64,000 nucleotides of DNA from Enterococcus sp. 9E7_DIV0242. Its GTDB lineage: Bacteria > Bacillota > Bacilli > Lactobacillales > Enterococcaceae. Shown in pieces: positions 1 to 8,962 of this stretch (position 1 is the stretch's first letter; each line of letters begins with the position of its first letter). Under the pieces are notes generated by a model that ran no database searches, was not told the DNA's origin, and saw only the letters and a program-made list of their open reading frames with translations. Both the position numbers and the translations under genes were made by a program. The stretch is from NCBI RefSeq assembly GCF_002140975.2, contig NZ_CP147247.1, forward strand, positions 3,783,001-3,847,000, written 5' to 3'.

Positions 1-292
1 AGGCAACACCGGGCGTACTTTGGATAATTTCCAGATCGGCTTTAGAGATTCCTTTATCTAAACTCATCAGGTCATTGACATTGAAATAGTTGAGGTTGAT
101 ATAGCGCGTATTTGGTTCATTATCAACGACATTCATTGTAGACAGGATATTGCGCTTGAAGCCATTACCGATTGCGACAATAGTGATTACGGAAGCAATC
201 CCGATAATGATTCCGATCATTGTCAACAAACTGCGGCGCTTATTTTTTATGATTGATCGAAAGGCTGTTTTCCAGATAATCGAGCTTCTCAT
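1..292 (-). CDS. MacB/FtsX-type ABC permease, N-terminal part (partial)
   Basis: Reading leftwards from ATG at 292, the protein begins MRSSIIWKTAFRSIIKNKRR and continues into a hydrophobic helix (LLTMIGIIIGIASVITIVAIGNG) and then a periplasm-type MacB core start. This is the typical N-terminus of MacB-like FtsX permeases, which move peptides or toxic compounds together with an ATPase and an adaptor. The ATG overlaps the stop of the ATPase gene by 4 bp (ATGA), so the two are translationally coupled. The gene runs off the left edge, so only about 97 residues are visible. The substrate cannot be told from the sequence. Confidence 0.85.
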   Translation of the reverse strand, partial: MRSSIIWKTAFRSIIKNKRRSLLTMIGIIIGIASVITIVAIGNGFKRNILSTMNVVDNEPNTRYINLNYFNVNDLMSLDKGISKADLEIIQSTPGVA

Positions 293-966
293 ACAGGTAC
301 CTCCTCTTCCGAGAGTTCTCCGTCACGTACTTTAAACAGACGCGTACAATATAGGACTGTTTCTGGATCATGAGTGACTAGAATAATGGTCACCCCTTCG
401 TCGTTCAGCTGCTTGAACAATTTCATGATTTCATCTGTCGTATGTGTATCTAGCGCCCCTGTCGGTTCATCTGCAATAATAAAACTCGGAGAATTGATGA
501 TTGCGCGAGCAACAGCAACTCGCTGCTGCTGACCACCGGAAAGTTGCTTAGGATAATAATCACCTTTATCTGCCAATCCGACTTTAGCTAGCATTTGCTG
601 CACATGGATCTTTGTTTCCTTAGGACTTGCCCCACCATATAGTAGTGGCAGCTCTACGTTTTCAGAAACTGTCAGATTTTCGATCAGACTGAAATTTTGA
701 AAAACAAACCCAACAGAGCGGTTGCGAATTTGAGAAAGATCGCCATCTTTATAATGCTCAACTCTTGTTCCTTCAAAAAGGTAGCTACCTTCGAATGTAC
801 GATCAATAAAGCCTAATAAATTGATCAATGTTGATTTCCCGGAACCTGAAGGTCCCATGATTGCAGCAAAATCTCCCTTTTCTATGGTCAGGTTAATATT
901 TTTCAATACTTGTAGCTCTTCTTCTCCGGTGTGATAAAATTTATTGATTTGATTGAGGCTAATCAT
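289..966 (-). CDS. ABC transporter ATP-binding protein, MacB/LolD-like
   Basis: A 225-residue ATPase of the MacB/LolD/SalX group. Walker A GPSGSGKST is near residues 38-46, Q-loop in VFQNFSL, signature LSGGQQQRVAVARA, Walker B IIADEPTGALD and switch His in LVTHDPE. It energises the permease beginning at 292 and is preceded by the HlyD-like adaptor, whose 3' end it overlaps by 8 bp. The three genes form one minus-strand operon of tripartite-exporter type. All catalytic motifs are intact. The substrate is unknown; related systems export antimicrobial peptides. Confidence 0.93.
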   Translation of the reverse strand: MISLNQINKFYHTGEEELQVLKNINLTIEKGDFAAIMGPSGSGKSTLINLLGFIDRTFEGSYLFEGTRVEHYKDGDLSQIRNRSVGFVFQNFSLIENLTVSENVELPLLYGGASPKETKIHVQQMLAKVGLADKGDYYPKQLSGGQQQRVAVARAIINSPSFIIADEPTGALDTHTTDEIMKLFKQLNDEGVTIILVTHDPETVLYCTRLFKVRDGELSEEEVPV

Positions 967-2137
967 TGTTGATCACCTTGATTTCTGCATCGGATTTCAC
1001 TGCTTCATCGGGTTCTTCGATAATCTTATCCTTTTCTTTTAGACCGGATTCGATAATTTTTCGTCCATTTTTGATAGTTGTCGTGATGGCTGTCTTTTTT
1101 GTTTTGCCAGAGTGATATAGAAACACATACTCCTGATCTTTTTCATGGACGATGGCACTTTCAGGAATGATCAACTGTTGCTGGTTGATTTGAACTGTTG
1201 CTGTGCGGTCGTTGCTCCAGTTAAAGTCCCCATTGACGGTAAAAAGATAGGTAGCAGTATTAGTTTCAGCTGGCACGCCAACATTTTTTTCGGAAAATGA
1301 GTTGATTGCGGCAATGCTGCCGCCTGCTTTTTGATCGGTGCCGATCGTTGAGACCTCGACTTCCTGTCCGACAGCCAGCTTATCCAAATCATATTCAGTT
1401 ACTTCGGCTTGTATTTGTTTTTCTTTACTGGAAATTTGAATAACTGGAACTTCGGAAGAGTTTTTTCCTTGTTCGTTTATTGAGATAATGCCGTCAACAG
1501 GAGCGGTAATTACGGTTGATGCTTTTTTCTGCTGGATACCAAGCAGTTCATTAGCTCCGGCGGCTTGTGTTTGAGCTGTTTCAACGGCTTGTTGTGCTTG
1601 CCGCAGTTGATCTTCAGCTGTTGCCAGCTCAGCCTGAAGGGAGACTCTTTTTTCTGTAAATAATTCTTTTTCTTCTGGTGTAACAGTCGTTAGTTTCTTT
1701 TGATTTTCTGCCAGCTGATTATAAATCGTATTGTATTGAACTTGAGCGGCGTTGACATTTTGAGCCGCTTGAGCTGCTGCAAGATCGAACTGACTGATTT
1801 GATTTTGCTGAGTCGAAAGCTCTTCTTCAATATTGCTGTTTTGATACTGAATGATTGCTTCTCCTGCATGAATTTCTTGCCCGTTTGAAACAGGGATTTC
1901 TGAAATTTTCCCATGTTCAGGCTCTAGGTAAATGGATTGAAGCTGACGTGGAATTACTTTCCCTTTAAGAATCAACGGATCTGCTTTTTTTACTGTATAT
2001 AGGGTATAGCCTTCTTCCGCTTCTCCTTTGGTCAAGGTGGAAAAAAGAAATACAGCGGTGCCGACCCCGGCTGCCGCGAATAGAGCAAGGGAAATTTTTT
2101 TCTTTTTAGATGTACGTTCTCCAAATCTTTTTTTCAT
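959..2137 (-). CDS. HlyD/MacA-like membrane fusion (adaptor) protein
   Basis: About 392 residues. An upstream in-frame ATG at 2221 exists, but the start at 2137 (MKKRFGERTSKKKK) has a good AGGAGG five bases upstream and begins with a basic stretch followed by one transmembrane anchor (LALFAAAGVGTAVFLF), so it is preferred. After the anchor come a lipoyl-like segment (EPEHGKISEIPVSNGQEI), a long Gln/Ala-rich coiled coil (roughly residues 110-215) and beta-barrel segments. This is the extracytoplasmic adaptor of MacAB-type exporters and first gene of the operon. Gram-positive versions lack an outer-membrane partner. Confidence 0.88.
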   Translation of the reverse strand: MKKRFGERTSKKKKISLALFAAAGVGTAVFLFSTLTKGEAEEGYTLYTVKKADPLILKGKVIPRQLQSIYLEPEHGKISEIPVSNGQEIHAGEAIIQYQNSNIEEELSTQQNQISQFDLAAAQAAQNVNAAQVQYNTIYNQLAENQKKLTTVTPEEKELFTEKRVSLQAELATAEDQLRQAQQAVETAQTQAAGANELLGIQQKKASTVITAPVDGIISINEQGKNSSEVPVIQISSKEKQIQAEVTEYDLDKLAVGQEVEVSTIGTDQKAGGSIAAINSFSEKNVGVPAETNTATYLFTVNGDFNWSNDRTATVQINQQQLIIPESAIVHEKDQEYVFLYHSGKTKKTAITTTIKNGRKIIESGLKEKDKIIEEPDEAVKSDAEIKVINND

Positions 2138-2370
2138 GTCATCCTCCTGATAATGAAGTACTTTTTCCTTCATCAAATTATGGAAGATAGAGTGTTGGAC
2201 AGCCATTGATTGACATAACAAAGGACTAACAATTTTGAAAGAGTTGACATGAGGGGAGATGATTGGATTATAGATTGACTCGTGATAGCAGATGTTTAAC
2301 GAACGTAAGTAGTTGATAATTTGAAAATGAGAAAGATCTTTTAAGTCTTTGCATAGGTTGCGACGAGTGC

Positions 2371-2412
2371 AAAGAAAAAGCAGAAGAGGACACTCATTTC
2401 AAGTGTCCCCTC
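2371..2412 (-). terminator. Rho-independent terminator after the PucR-type regulator
   Basis: On the minus strand an inverted repeat (GGACACT and AGTGTCC arms with a six-base loop, 2386-2412) is followed by a T-rich run (complement of aaagaaaaag at 2371-2380). It lies just after the stop of the regulator gene at 2436. Confidence 0.7.
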
Positions 2413-2435
2413 CTGAGTAGGCTATCATGTCTGCC

Positions 2436-3293
2436 TTAGTGATTCAACAATAAGTAACAAAGAATCAAATCATCTGTATTTTTCAGCTGCATACCAGTGT
2501 TTTCCTGGAATTTTTCTAAGCGGTATTGGAGTGTATTCCGGTGCATAAACAGCTCTTTGGCAGTAGAGCTGAGGTTGCCTTGATTTGTCCATAGCGTTTG
2601 AATGATTTCCTTCATTTCGTCATCAATCCGCCACTCCTCCTTCATGGAGCGAGTCAGACTGCTTTTTGCCAATGCTTCTTTTGTGAAGTAATGAAGTGCC
2701 ACATCAGCAATACCAAAAACTTTTTTTCGTTTGATTTGCAGCGCCTCTTCTTTAAAAATCGCCTGTTCTTCTTCAAACAAGGTGGCAAAGTCCTTCGTGC
2801 TGTCATGAAAGCCGCCGACAAAGACACGACTAGTTGTTTCAAAGTCATCGTCGAGGGTCAGAAAAATCCCTTCAAGTTCTTCCTTGCTTAACGAATGCTT
2901 TGTTTGCTCCTCTACTAAAATTGCTTGTTGGTCCGTTAGAAAAAAGAAGTCTACGGTATTGGGAAAAATCCCTTCGATATGCTCTTTCCATACATCTGCC
3001 AAGAAACTTTTCGGAGTCTGTAGCAAGAGTTGAATAACGCGGAATCGCCCGTTCTCTTCCAGTACTTTCTGTTGGAATAAAATCTGATACCAAAGATGCT
3101 TGCCGTCTACTAGCGATTCGGGCGTTTCAGCTGCTAAGATGGTCAATAAAGCGATTTCCTTTTTCGACAGCGTATTTTTTTTAAGCCAAAGATAACCATC
3201 TGCCTCTGGAATGGATAGGTAGTCATGATCGGATGACGGATGATTGTGATGCACCGCTTCCGGATAGATCGTCTGTAGGTTTGTTCTGTTCAA
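2436..3293 (-). CDS. PucR/CdaR-family transcriptional regulator
   Basis: The C-terminus (residues about 230-285) carries a PucR-type helix-turn-helix (GNLSSTAKELFMHRNTLQYR, then LEKF), as in CdaR and other regulators of sugar-acid or purine catabolism. The middle part resembles the GGDEF-like fold usual in that family, and no ligand domain is recognised at the N-terminus. An ATG at 3308 has no ribosome site, whereas TTG at 3293 has AGGTG six bases upstream, so TTG is taken as the start. It stands alone between a divergent TCS and the exporter operon; the target is unknown. Confidence 0.75.
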   Translation of the reverse strand: MNRTNLQTIYPEAVHHNHPSSDHDYLSIPEADGYLWLKKNTLSKKEIALLTILAAETPESLVDGKHLWYQILFQQKVLEENGRFRVIQLLLQTPKSFLADVWKEHIEGIFPNTVDFFFLTDQQAILVEEQTKHSLSKEELEGIFLTLDDDFETTSRVFVGGFHDSTKDFATLFEEEQAIFKEEALQIKRKKVFGIADVALHYFTKEALAKSSLTRSMKEEWRIDDEMKEIIQTLWTNQGNLSSTAKELFMHRNTLQYRLEKFQENTGMQLKNTDDLILCYLLLNH

Positions 3294-3705
3294 AATCAAA
3301 CACCTCATTTATTGTTAGGTGAATCGTACGAAAGCATTTGCTTAGATAATGACGATTCATTTCTTTCCTATTTCGTTTGTTCTTTTTATATCCTAGAAAA
3401 AAGGGTTGTTGAAGATTAGAGTGTATCTAAAAGTTTAAACAGACCCTATTTTTTTACTAGATGATTCCCGATTAAAAATAGTCTATCATAGATGACTTAA
3501 AAAGGTAAGTTTCCTCAAAAACATATCTAGTGAAAGTAGGAAGTGATGCTATATAGGAGTAACCTTAAGAGGTTTTGAAAAGTCTGGCTTTTATTTTAAC
3601 TCAAGCACTTCTATTTTCTAGACGATTATTGGTCATAACTAATAGTGAAAATATAGAGAATTGAACGGTATAATAAGAAGGACTGAAAAAAGGAGCGTGA
3701 GCGGT
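3294..3705. other. Intergenic region between divergent regulators
   Basis: About 410 AT-rich bases between the PucR-type regulator and the response regulator. A TATAAT at 3669-3674 could be the -10 of the TCS operon, though no convincing -35 is seen. No ORF, repeat or RNA structure stands out. Confidence 0.4.
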
Positions 3706-4380
3706 GTGCAGAAAAAGCTATTGATCATTGATGATGAAAAGGATTTGCTTGAAACGCTGAAAACCTACTTCGAATTATCGGGTTATTGTGTATTTACCGC
3801 AGAGAATGGTATAGAAGGGCTGCAGCTTTTAAATAAGAAACCGGATTTGATTCTTCTGGATGTTACAATGCCGGAGATGGATGGCCTTCGTTTTTGTAAG
3901 GAAATCAGAGAGGTCGTCCATGTACCGATTATTTTCTTGTCAGCAAAAATTGATCAGACTAGCCGAATGGAAGGTTTAGTTGCCGGAGGCGATGACTATT
4001 TATTAAAGCCGTTTGGTTTAGAGGAATTGGCACTACGGATCGAGGTGCATCTTCGCAGAGAAAATCGGACGAAGCAAGAAGAATCGATCGCCTACTTTGG
4101 AGATCTGAGCTTTTTTTATCAACGCAAAGAGCTGCGTTACCAAGGAGAGAAAATTCAATTGACCAAAACAGAGTATGAGATTGCGGCCTATCTTTCTTTA
4201 CGAAAAGGGCAGGTTTATACAAAGGAACAGATTTACGAGTATCTATGGGGCTTTGATAAAGAAGGGAATAGTGAGATCATCACAGAGCATGTTCGAAGAA
4301 TACGGGCAAAAATCAAGAAAATCAGCTCAAAAGAAGTTATTCAGACAGTTTGGGGGATGGGCTATAAATGGATTGGTTAG
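3706..4380 (+). CDS. OmpR-family response regulator
   Basis: Receiver domain (LLIIDDEKD acidic pocket, phospho-acceptor Asp in LILLDVTMPEMDG, Lys in LLKPFG) followed by an OmpR/PhoB winged helix (LTKTEYEIAAYLSLRKGQVY to TVWGMGYKW). The frame is open from 3661, but GTG at 3706 lies ten bases after AGGAG and gives a normal N-terminus (VQKKLLIIDDE), about 224 residues. It overlaps the kinase gene by 13 bp and is followed by an ABC transporter operon, the arrangement of antibiotic- or peptide-sensing TCS/ABC modules. Confidence 0.93.
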   Translation: MQKKLLIIDDEKDLLETLKTYFELSGYCVFTAENGIEGLQLLNKKPDLILLDVTMPEMDGLRFCKEIREVVHVPIIFLSAKIDQTSRMEGLVAGGDDYLLKPFGLEELALRIEVHLRRENRTKQEESIAYFGDLSFFYQRKELRYQGEKIQLTKTEYEIAAYLSLRKGQVYTKEQIYEYLWGFDKEGNSEIITEHVRRIRAKIKKISSKEVIQTVWGMGYKWIG

Positions 4381-5528
4381 ATGAACAATTGCAGCGGATT
4401 CGGCTGACAAATAAGAAGCTGCAGGCCAGCCTATTTCTATATCTTCTTGCAGGTCTGCTACTGGCGATATTTGCTTATGGATTGACAGTTAGTTTTTGTG
4501 TGGGCTGGGAACGTTTGTTGTTGAATGAAACGCAAACAATGGAGCATTTCACTGATATCTTTACGCGTTCCTACACACAGGATGTTTCAAATGAGGCTGC
4601 GAGGGCTGTGGCAATTCTTCGAGTAGTCCGACGTTTCAATTTGATTGTCTATATTCTTTTGGCGATTGGCTGGAGCAGTCGTCAATTTTACCAAGAAAAA
4701 ATTCGTCAACCATTATTGATTATGGAAGAGACGATTAGAGGAATACAGCGAAAGGATCTTTCGATAGCCTGTGAGTATAGAAGTGGCGATGAATTTGAGG
4801 ACATTTGTTCCGGAGTAGAGGAAATGCGGCGTCAATTAATAGAAGATCAGCGTCAAATCGTACAATTTCATGGGGAGCAACGCCAAGTCAATGCCGCTTT
4901 TGCGCATGATATTCGGACACCATTAGCAGTGATTCAGAACAATGTCGAGTTGATTCGAGCGTTTTACCCCTCTGGAAAAATGACAGAGACGAAGATGGAT
5001 GAGTCATTGGATAAAATAGATCGTCATCTTCAGCGGCTGAAAGATTTCACTTTTACGATGCAGGAAATCCAGAAAATTGATGAAATCAATCTGGTAAGAG
5101 AGTATCAAAAAACAGAAGTTTTGCTGCAGACGATCAAGGAAATTGGTGAAGCAATTGTTACTAAGGTATTTGATATTCAGGTAACAGAACCGATTCCGAA
5201 AAAAGTGACAATTGATTTGCAGATTATTTCTCAAGTAATGGAAAATCTATTAACGAATGCTAACCGATTTGCGAAAAAGCGAGTAACTGTGACGATCCAA
5301 GTGGAGGCATCCTATCTATTGATTTTCGTACATGACGATGGTAAAGGATTTTCAAAAGAAGAAATCACTAAAGCGACAGAGCCGTACTATTCGAGAGACA
5401 AACAAAAACATTTTGGCATGGGCCTGACTATCAGTCAAACCTTGGCCCAGAAGCATGGAGGCGTGTTGAAGTTGTCGAATGCAGTCAATGGCGGAGCCGT
5501 AACTTCTGCAACTTTTTCAATTATATAG
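4368..5528 (+). CDS. Sensor histidine kinase
   Basis: A 386-residue kinase with two transmembrane helices near residues 20-45 and 89-105, separated by a short external loop, then a HAMP-like region. The H-box AFAHDIRTPLAVIQNN contains the phosphorylated His; N-box QVMENLLTNANRF, G1 HDDGKGF and G2 FGMGLTIS are intact. The short extracytoplasmic loop resembles intramembrane-sensing kinases that monitor an associated ABC transporter. It overlaps the response regulator and is the likely partner of it and of the transporter at 5589-8294. Confidence 0.93.
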   Translation: MDWLDEQLQRIRLTNKKLQASLFLYLLAGLLLAIFAYGLTVSFCVGWERLLLNETQTMEHFTDIFTRSYTQDVSNEAARAVAILRVVRRFNLIVYILLAIGWSSRQFYQEKIRQPLLIMEETIRGIQRKDLSIACEYRSGDEFEDICSGVEEMRRQLIEDQRQIVQFHGEQRQVNAAFAHDIRTPLAVIQNNVELIRAFYPSGKMTETKMDESLDKIDRHLQRLKDFTFTMQEIQKIDEINLVREYQKTEVLLQTIKEIGEAIVTKVFDIQVTEPIPKKVTIDLQIISQVMENLLTNANRFAKKRVTVTIQVEASYLLIFVHDDGKGFSKEEITKATEPYYSRDKQKHFGMGLTISQTLAQKHGGVLKLSNAVNGGAVTSATFSII

Positions 5529-5588
5529 GGAATTTATAGATATTTGTTTTCTATGATGACTGTAGAAACGAATAAGGGAAGTGAGTAA

Positions 5589-6476
5589 ATGAGTATCAAA
5601 ATTAAACAGCTCAATCAATTTTATGGAAAGAAGCAGGTGCTGCATGATCTCAACTTGACGATCGAGACAGGGATGTACGGATTACTGGGAAGAAATGGAG
5701 CTGGTAAATCAACCCTGATGAAAACACTTGCTACACTATTGCCGTGCAACGATGGTGAAATCGTAATGGAGGACATCCGTATTCAGCATCGAAAGGACAT
5801 CCGATCGATCATTGGCTACCTGCCTCAGGAATTTTCAATGTATGGCAATATGAACGCCTACGATGTGCTTGATTACTTAGGGATATTATCCGATTTGAGT
5901 ACAGCAAAACGCAAGGAAAGAATTCGAATTGTACTGGAACAAGTCAATCTAACGGTTCACCAAAAGACAAAGGTTAAAGCAATGTCAGGAGGAATGAAAC
6001 GAAGACTAGGTATTGCACAAGCGCTTCTTCATGATCCTAAGGTTCTGATTGTGGACGAACCGACAGCTGGACTTGATCCGGAGGAACGGCTGCGTTTTCG
6101 GAATCTTTTGGCAGAACTCGCGGATCAACGTATCGTGTTATTGTCGACGCATATTGCAGGAGATATTGAGGCAGTAGCAGAAAATCTGGCAATTCTGGAT
6201 CAAGGAAGGATTATTTATTCCGGTACCGTTTCAGAGCTGCTGGAATCAGCAGAGGGACATATTTTTACCATACGCATCCCTCGAACAGAGCTGAATGCGG
6301 TCAAACAACAAGTACAGGTCATCAATCTTTATCAAGAGGGCTCTCATATCGATGTTCGTTTTATTGGAAAAGAGAACGAGCAAATGATGGACCATCCGTT
6401 GCTTCTGGAAGCTTCTCCGACACTGGAAGATGCCTATCTTTACATCCTGCAGAATAGGGCAGGTGTTGAAAAATGA
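5589..6476 (+). CDS. ABC transporter ATPase, BcrA/CcmA-like
   Basis: A 295-residue ATPase of the drug/lantibiotic-immunity type. Walker A GRNGAGKST, signature MSGGMKRRLGIAQALL, Walker B LIVDEPTAGLDP and switch His in LLSTHIAGD are intact. The C-terminal 80 residues are the variable tail seen in BcrA-like ATPases. A gtgag ribosome site precedes the ATG at 5589. It overlaps the next permease gene (ATGA), so ATPase and permease should be made together. Regulation by the TCS just upstream is inferred from position. Confidence 0.92.
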   Translation: MSIKIKQLNQFYGKKQVLHDLNLTIETGMYGLLGRNGAGKSTLMKTLATLLPCNDGEIVMEDIRIQHRKDIRSIIGYLPQEFSMYGNMNAYDVLDYLGILSDLSTAKRKERIRIVLEQVNLTVHQKTKVKAMSGGMKRRLGIAQALLHDPKVLIVDEPTAGLDPEERLRFRNLLAELADQRIVLLSTHIAGDIEAVAENLAILDQGRIIYSGTVSELLESAEGHIFTIRIPRTELNAVKQQVQVINLYQEGSHIDVRFIGKENEQMMDHPLLLEASPTLEDAYLYILQNRAGVEK

Positions 6477-7687
6477 TCTCACGTTTACTAGGAAAAGAGA
6501 TGAAGCTGACGCTAGTCAGTCTGACGTACTGGCTGATTGTAGCGGTCATAAGTCTATTTATTTTTACTCAGATTGGAACAGAGATAACGGTCATTCAAAA
6601 GCCAAAGCCGACAGATGAATCTTTTGGGATGACACAAACAAAAGATAAACAGCTGATTCAAAAACAAACCTATGGTACCTTGTATCTGGAGTTCCATTCG
6701 GACAGCTACGGTACATACCCTTTGGGTTTCCATAAGGGTGTGACTCTTGATGAAGATGAGCAACAGGAGGTTCAAAAAATACTTGAGCAGGCTTCAGGAC
6801 TGACAATGACTGAATTGGAGCAGGAGTATGAGGCACAGGTAAAAGAAAAAATGGAGGACTATTTTGATAATAACCTCTATGTATTTCCGTTGAGGGCAGA
6901 CGCTTCCTACGAGCAATTTGAGAGGGATATGCTGCGTGTAACTGATATCGTGGGAGCAGGTTCCTCTTATGAAAAGGATGAGTATCTGAGTGCTGCGGTA
7001 GAGCCGAAAACCTATAAGCAAGCTTTGAAGGAATACCAGTTGATTGTAGAGAAGGATCGAGTAACAGGGGCTTATGCAAGAATGGTTTGTGATTATTTAG
7101 GAATTATTTTGGGGATTATCCCTGTTTTTCTAGGGGCAACGGTTGTTTTACGAGATAAAAGAGGTCAGGCGGAGCAAGTCATTTATTCTAGGGCTATCTC
7201 CTCCATTCGATTAGTGGGAAGCCGCTATGTTGAAACTGTTCTACTGCTTTTATTACCAGTTGTTTTGATTAGCTTGATGCCGGCAGTACAAGTGCTGGCT
7301 ATAGCAGATAAGCTAGATGTCTCAGGGGATCTTTTGTTGTTTTTCCAGTATATATTGGGTTGGCTTCTTCCGACCATTCTGTTTGTTGTTGGACTAAGCT
7401 TTTTTATAACAGAGCTTTTTGGAGGGATCGCGGCGATTGTTGTTCAGGTTATTTTCTGGCTCGTTTCAATTTTTTCAAACAGTACCACAATTGTTGGTGG
7501 GATTGGTTTGAACTTGATTCCACGGTTTAACAAAGTGGGGGAGAGAGCCATCTTTGAGCATATTTTTGACGAGTTAGTCTGGAACCGCGTATTCTTTGCT
7601 GGTGTAGGGCTCCTATTGTTTCTATTAGCCGTTGCCATTTATGATTATAAGCGGAATGGAGGTCGACTACTTGGAAAAAGTGTATAG
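6473..7687 (+). CDS. ABC-2-type permease, large subunit
   Basis: A 404-residue membrane protein. The first helix is at about residues 18-35, a soluble extracytoplasmic domain spans roughly 40-200, and five or so helices follow (for example YLGIILGIIPVFLGATVVL and YILGWLLPTILFVVGLSFFI). This one-plus-five arrangement with a large outer domain fits ABC-2 exporters such as NatB or lantibiotic transporters. It overlaps the ATPase by 4 bp and the small permease by 17 bp. No family beyond ABC-2 is recognised. Confidence 0.78.
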   Translation: MISRLLGKEMKLTLVSLTYWLIVAVISLFIFTQIGTEITVIQKPKPTDESFGMTQTKDKQLIQKQTYGTLYLEFHSDSYGTYPLGFHKGVTLDEDEQQEVQKILEQASGLTMTELEQEYEAQVKEKMEDYFDNNLYVFPLRADASYEQFERDMLRVTDIVGAGSSYEKDEYLSAAVEPKTYKQALKEYQLIVEKDRVTGAYARMVCDYLGIILGIIPVFLGATVVLRDKRGQAEQVIYSRAISSIRLVGSRYVETVLLLLLPVVLISLMPAVQVLAIADKLDVSGDLLLFFQYILGWLLPTILFVVGLSFFITELFGGIAAIVVQVIFWLVSIFSNSTTIVGGIGLNLIPRFNKVGERAIFEHIFDELVWNRVFFAGVGLLLFLLAVAIYDYKRNGGRLLGKSV

Positions 7688-8294
7688 TATCGGTAAAAAT
7701 TTTATTCGCTGCCACTATCTTTTCTATCTTTTTGGTGGGGTCCTTTTTCTGATGATTTTGCCCTTTTTTGTTGGACTTGAGAATCTGGATGTCTTTCAAA
7801 GTGCTAAGGTTATTGAGTATTGGTATTCATTGATAGGGCTGCTGTTGCTGTTTCCATTGTATTTACCAGATAACGATACAGCAGCGCTGGCAATTATTCG
7901 GTCAAAGCGGACTTCTTATCGTTGGATCGTGGGCATTCGTTTGCTTCTGGAAGTCATTTGTAGTTTGTTATTTTTAAGTGTTCTCTTGTTTTTGATGAAG
8001 CGTGGGAGCAGCAGCTTTCCGGAAAGCTATTTTATGTTAAGAGGACTTGGTACAGCACTATTTCTTGGTGGTATATCCGCGATGACTTTTGCGTTTATTA
8101 GACATCCTGTGCCGAGTATTATGATTCCGTTTCTCTATTATCTGCTGAACATGATGAGCAAAAAGACCTATTTTGGTCGCTTTGATCTGTTTTCAATTGC
8201 ACAAGAAAACTGGCAGGATGGCTGGTTGTTGCTTGTATCGGGAAGCTTATTGTTGCTAATCAGTGTATGGATAACTGGAAAAGCGAGAGTGTAA
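7671..8294 (+). CDS. Second membrane subunit of the ABC transporter
   Basis: About 207 residues with six predicted helices and almost no soluble part. Upstream in-frame ATGs exist, but TTG at 7671 has GGAGG (7658-7662) eight bases before it and is taken as the start, overlapping the previous gene by 17 bp. It is the last gene before a strong terminator. It probably forms a heteromeric channel with the 404-residue permease; its own family is not recognised. Confidence 0.72.
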   Translation: MEKVYSIGKNFIRCHYLFYLFGGVLFLMILPFFVGLENLDVFQSAKVIEYWYSLIGLLLLFPLYLPDNDTAALAIIRSKRTSYRWIVGIRLLLEVICSLLFLSVLLFLMKRGSSSFPESYFMLRGLGTALFLGGISAMTFAFIRHPVPSIMIPFLYYLLNMMSKKTYFGRFDLFSIAQENWQDGWLLLVSGSLLLLISVWITGKARV

Positions 8295-8437
8295 ATCGAT
8301 TTCTGCAATCAAAGTTAGCAGTTACTGTGTACAGAAAAATGTTGTTGAAGAAAAATGCACTATAAAATGGAGTAGTTTCATTTTAACTATAGACCATTTT
8401 TACAAGATATATGTTCTCTAATAGAATAATGATAAAA

Positions 8438-8478
8438 AAGCAAGACGAGATAGTTTATCTTAGTCTTGCTTTTTTTTA
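8438..8478 (+). terminator. Terminator of the TCS/ABC operon
   Basis: Nine-base arms AAGCAAGAC and GTCTTGCTT, with further pairing inside (AGATA/TATCT), are followed by eight T residues. Confidence 0.88.
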
Positions 8479-8962
8479 TAGGAAATCACTTGATGTAAAA
8501 AAAATCGCTAAAATTGTTTATTATTTAAATGGTTTTTATGAAGAATGTTTTTGAATTCTTGTAAAAGTATATTTTAAAATATAGAATATAAACGAAATGA
8601 ATTTAAATCATATATCTGATAGTTGACGGTTTATTTCATGTTTAAAAAGCCTATAGTAGAGATAATAGTTGTTTTTATTGATGGAAAGAGCATTTCTCTT
8701 GTTGGGTTCTATAACAAAAAGAATATTTAATCTCGGAGATATTATACTCTTCGGATTTTTTTCAATAAATATTGATGGAACAGAAGCCTGTTTGATGCTC
8801 CACATACTTTTTTTGAGATGAGGCCAGAAGAAGGCCTAATTTTTATTTATGTCCGTCAAAGTCAAACTAATAGAGGGTGTATCTTTTCACTGTATCAAAA
8901 AGCCAACTATTTGGAGGCATTAGTATGAGCCTAAAATCTATTATTGTAAGGAGAGAACGCCT
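8479..8962. other. AT-rich region before the recombinase
   Basis: About 480 bases without a convincing gene. It holds a 16-bp palindrome (TATATTTTAAAATATA, about 8568-8583), a TTGACGG at 8623-8629 and the oppositely oriented CCGTCAAAGTCAA near 8851-8863. The same TTGACGG word occurs in pairs around the second recombinase, so these may be arm-type binding sites. A short AGGCC hairpin lies at 8821-8836. Confidence 0.4.

Noticed and set aside
2222..2280. TTGACA...TATAGA on the plus strand near 2245-2272
   Set aside because: It looks promoter-like but points to no plus-strand gene before 3706 and faces the end of a convergent gene.
3959..4222. 87-codon ORF antisense to the response regulator
   Set aside because: Shadow of a confidently identified gene.
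6591..7079. 162-codon minus-strand ORF inside the ABC permease
   Set aside because: Entirely antisense to a well-supported membrane protein gene; Pro/His/Ser-rich shadow composition.
8608..8805. 65-codon minus-strand ORF before the recombinase
   Set aside because: No ribosome site, biased low-complexity composition and no recognised family; region is AT-rich and likely non-coding.
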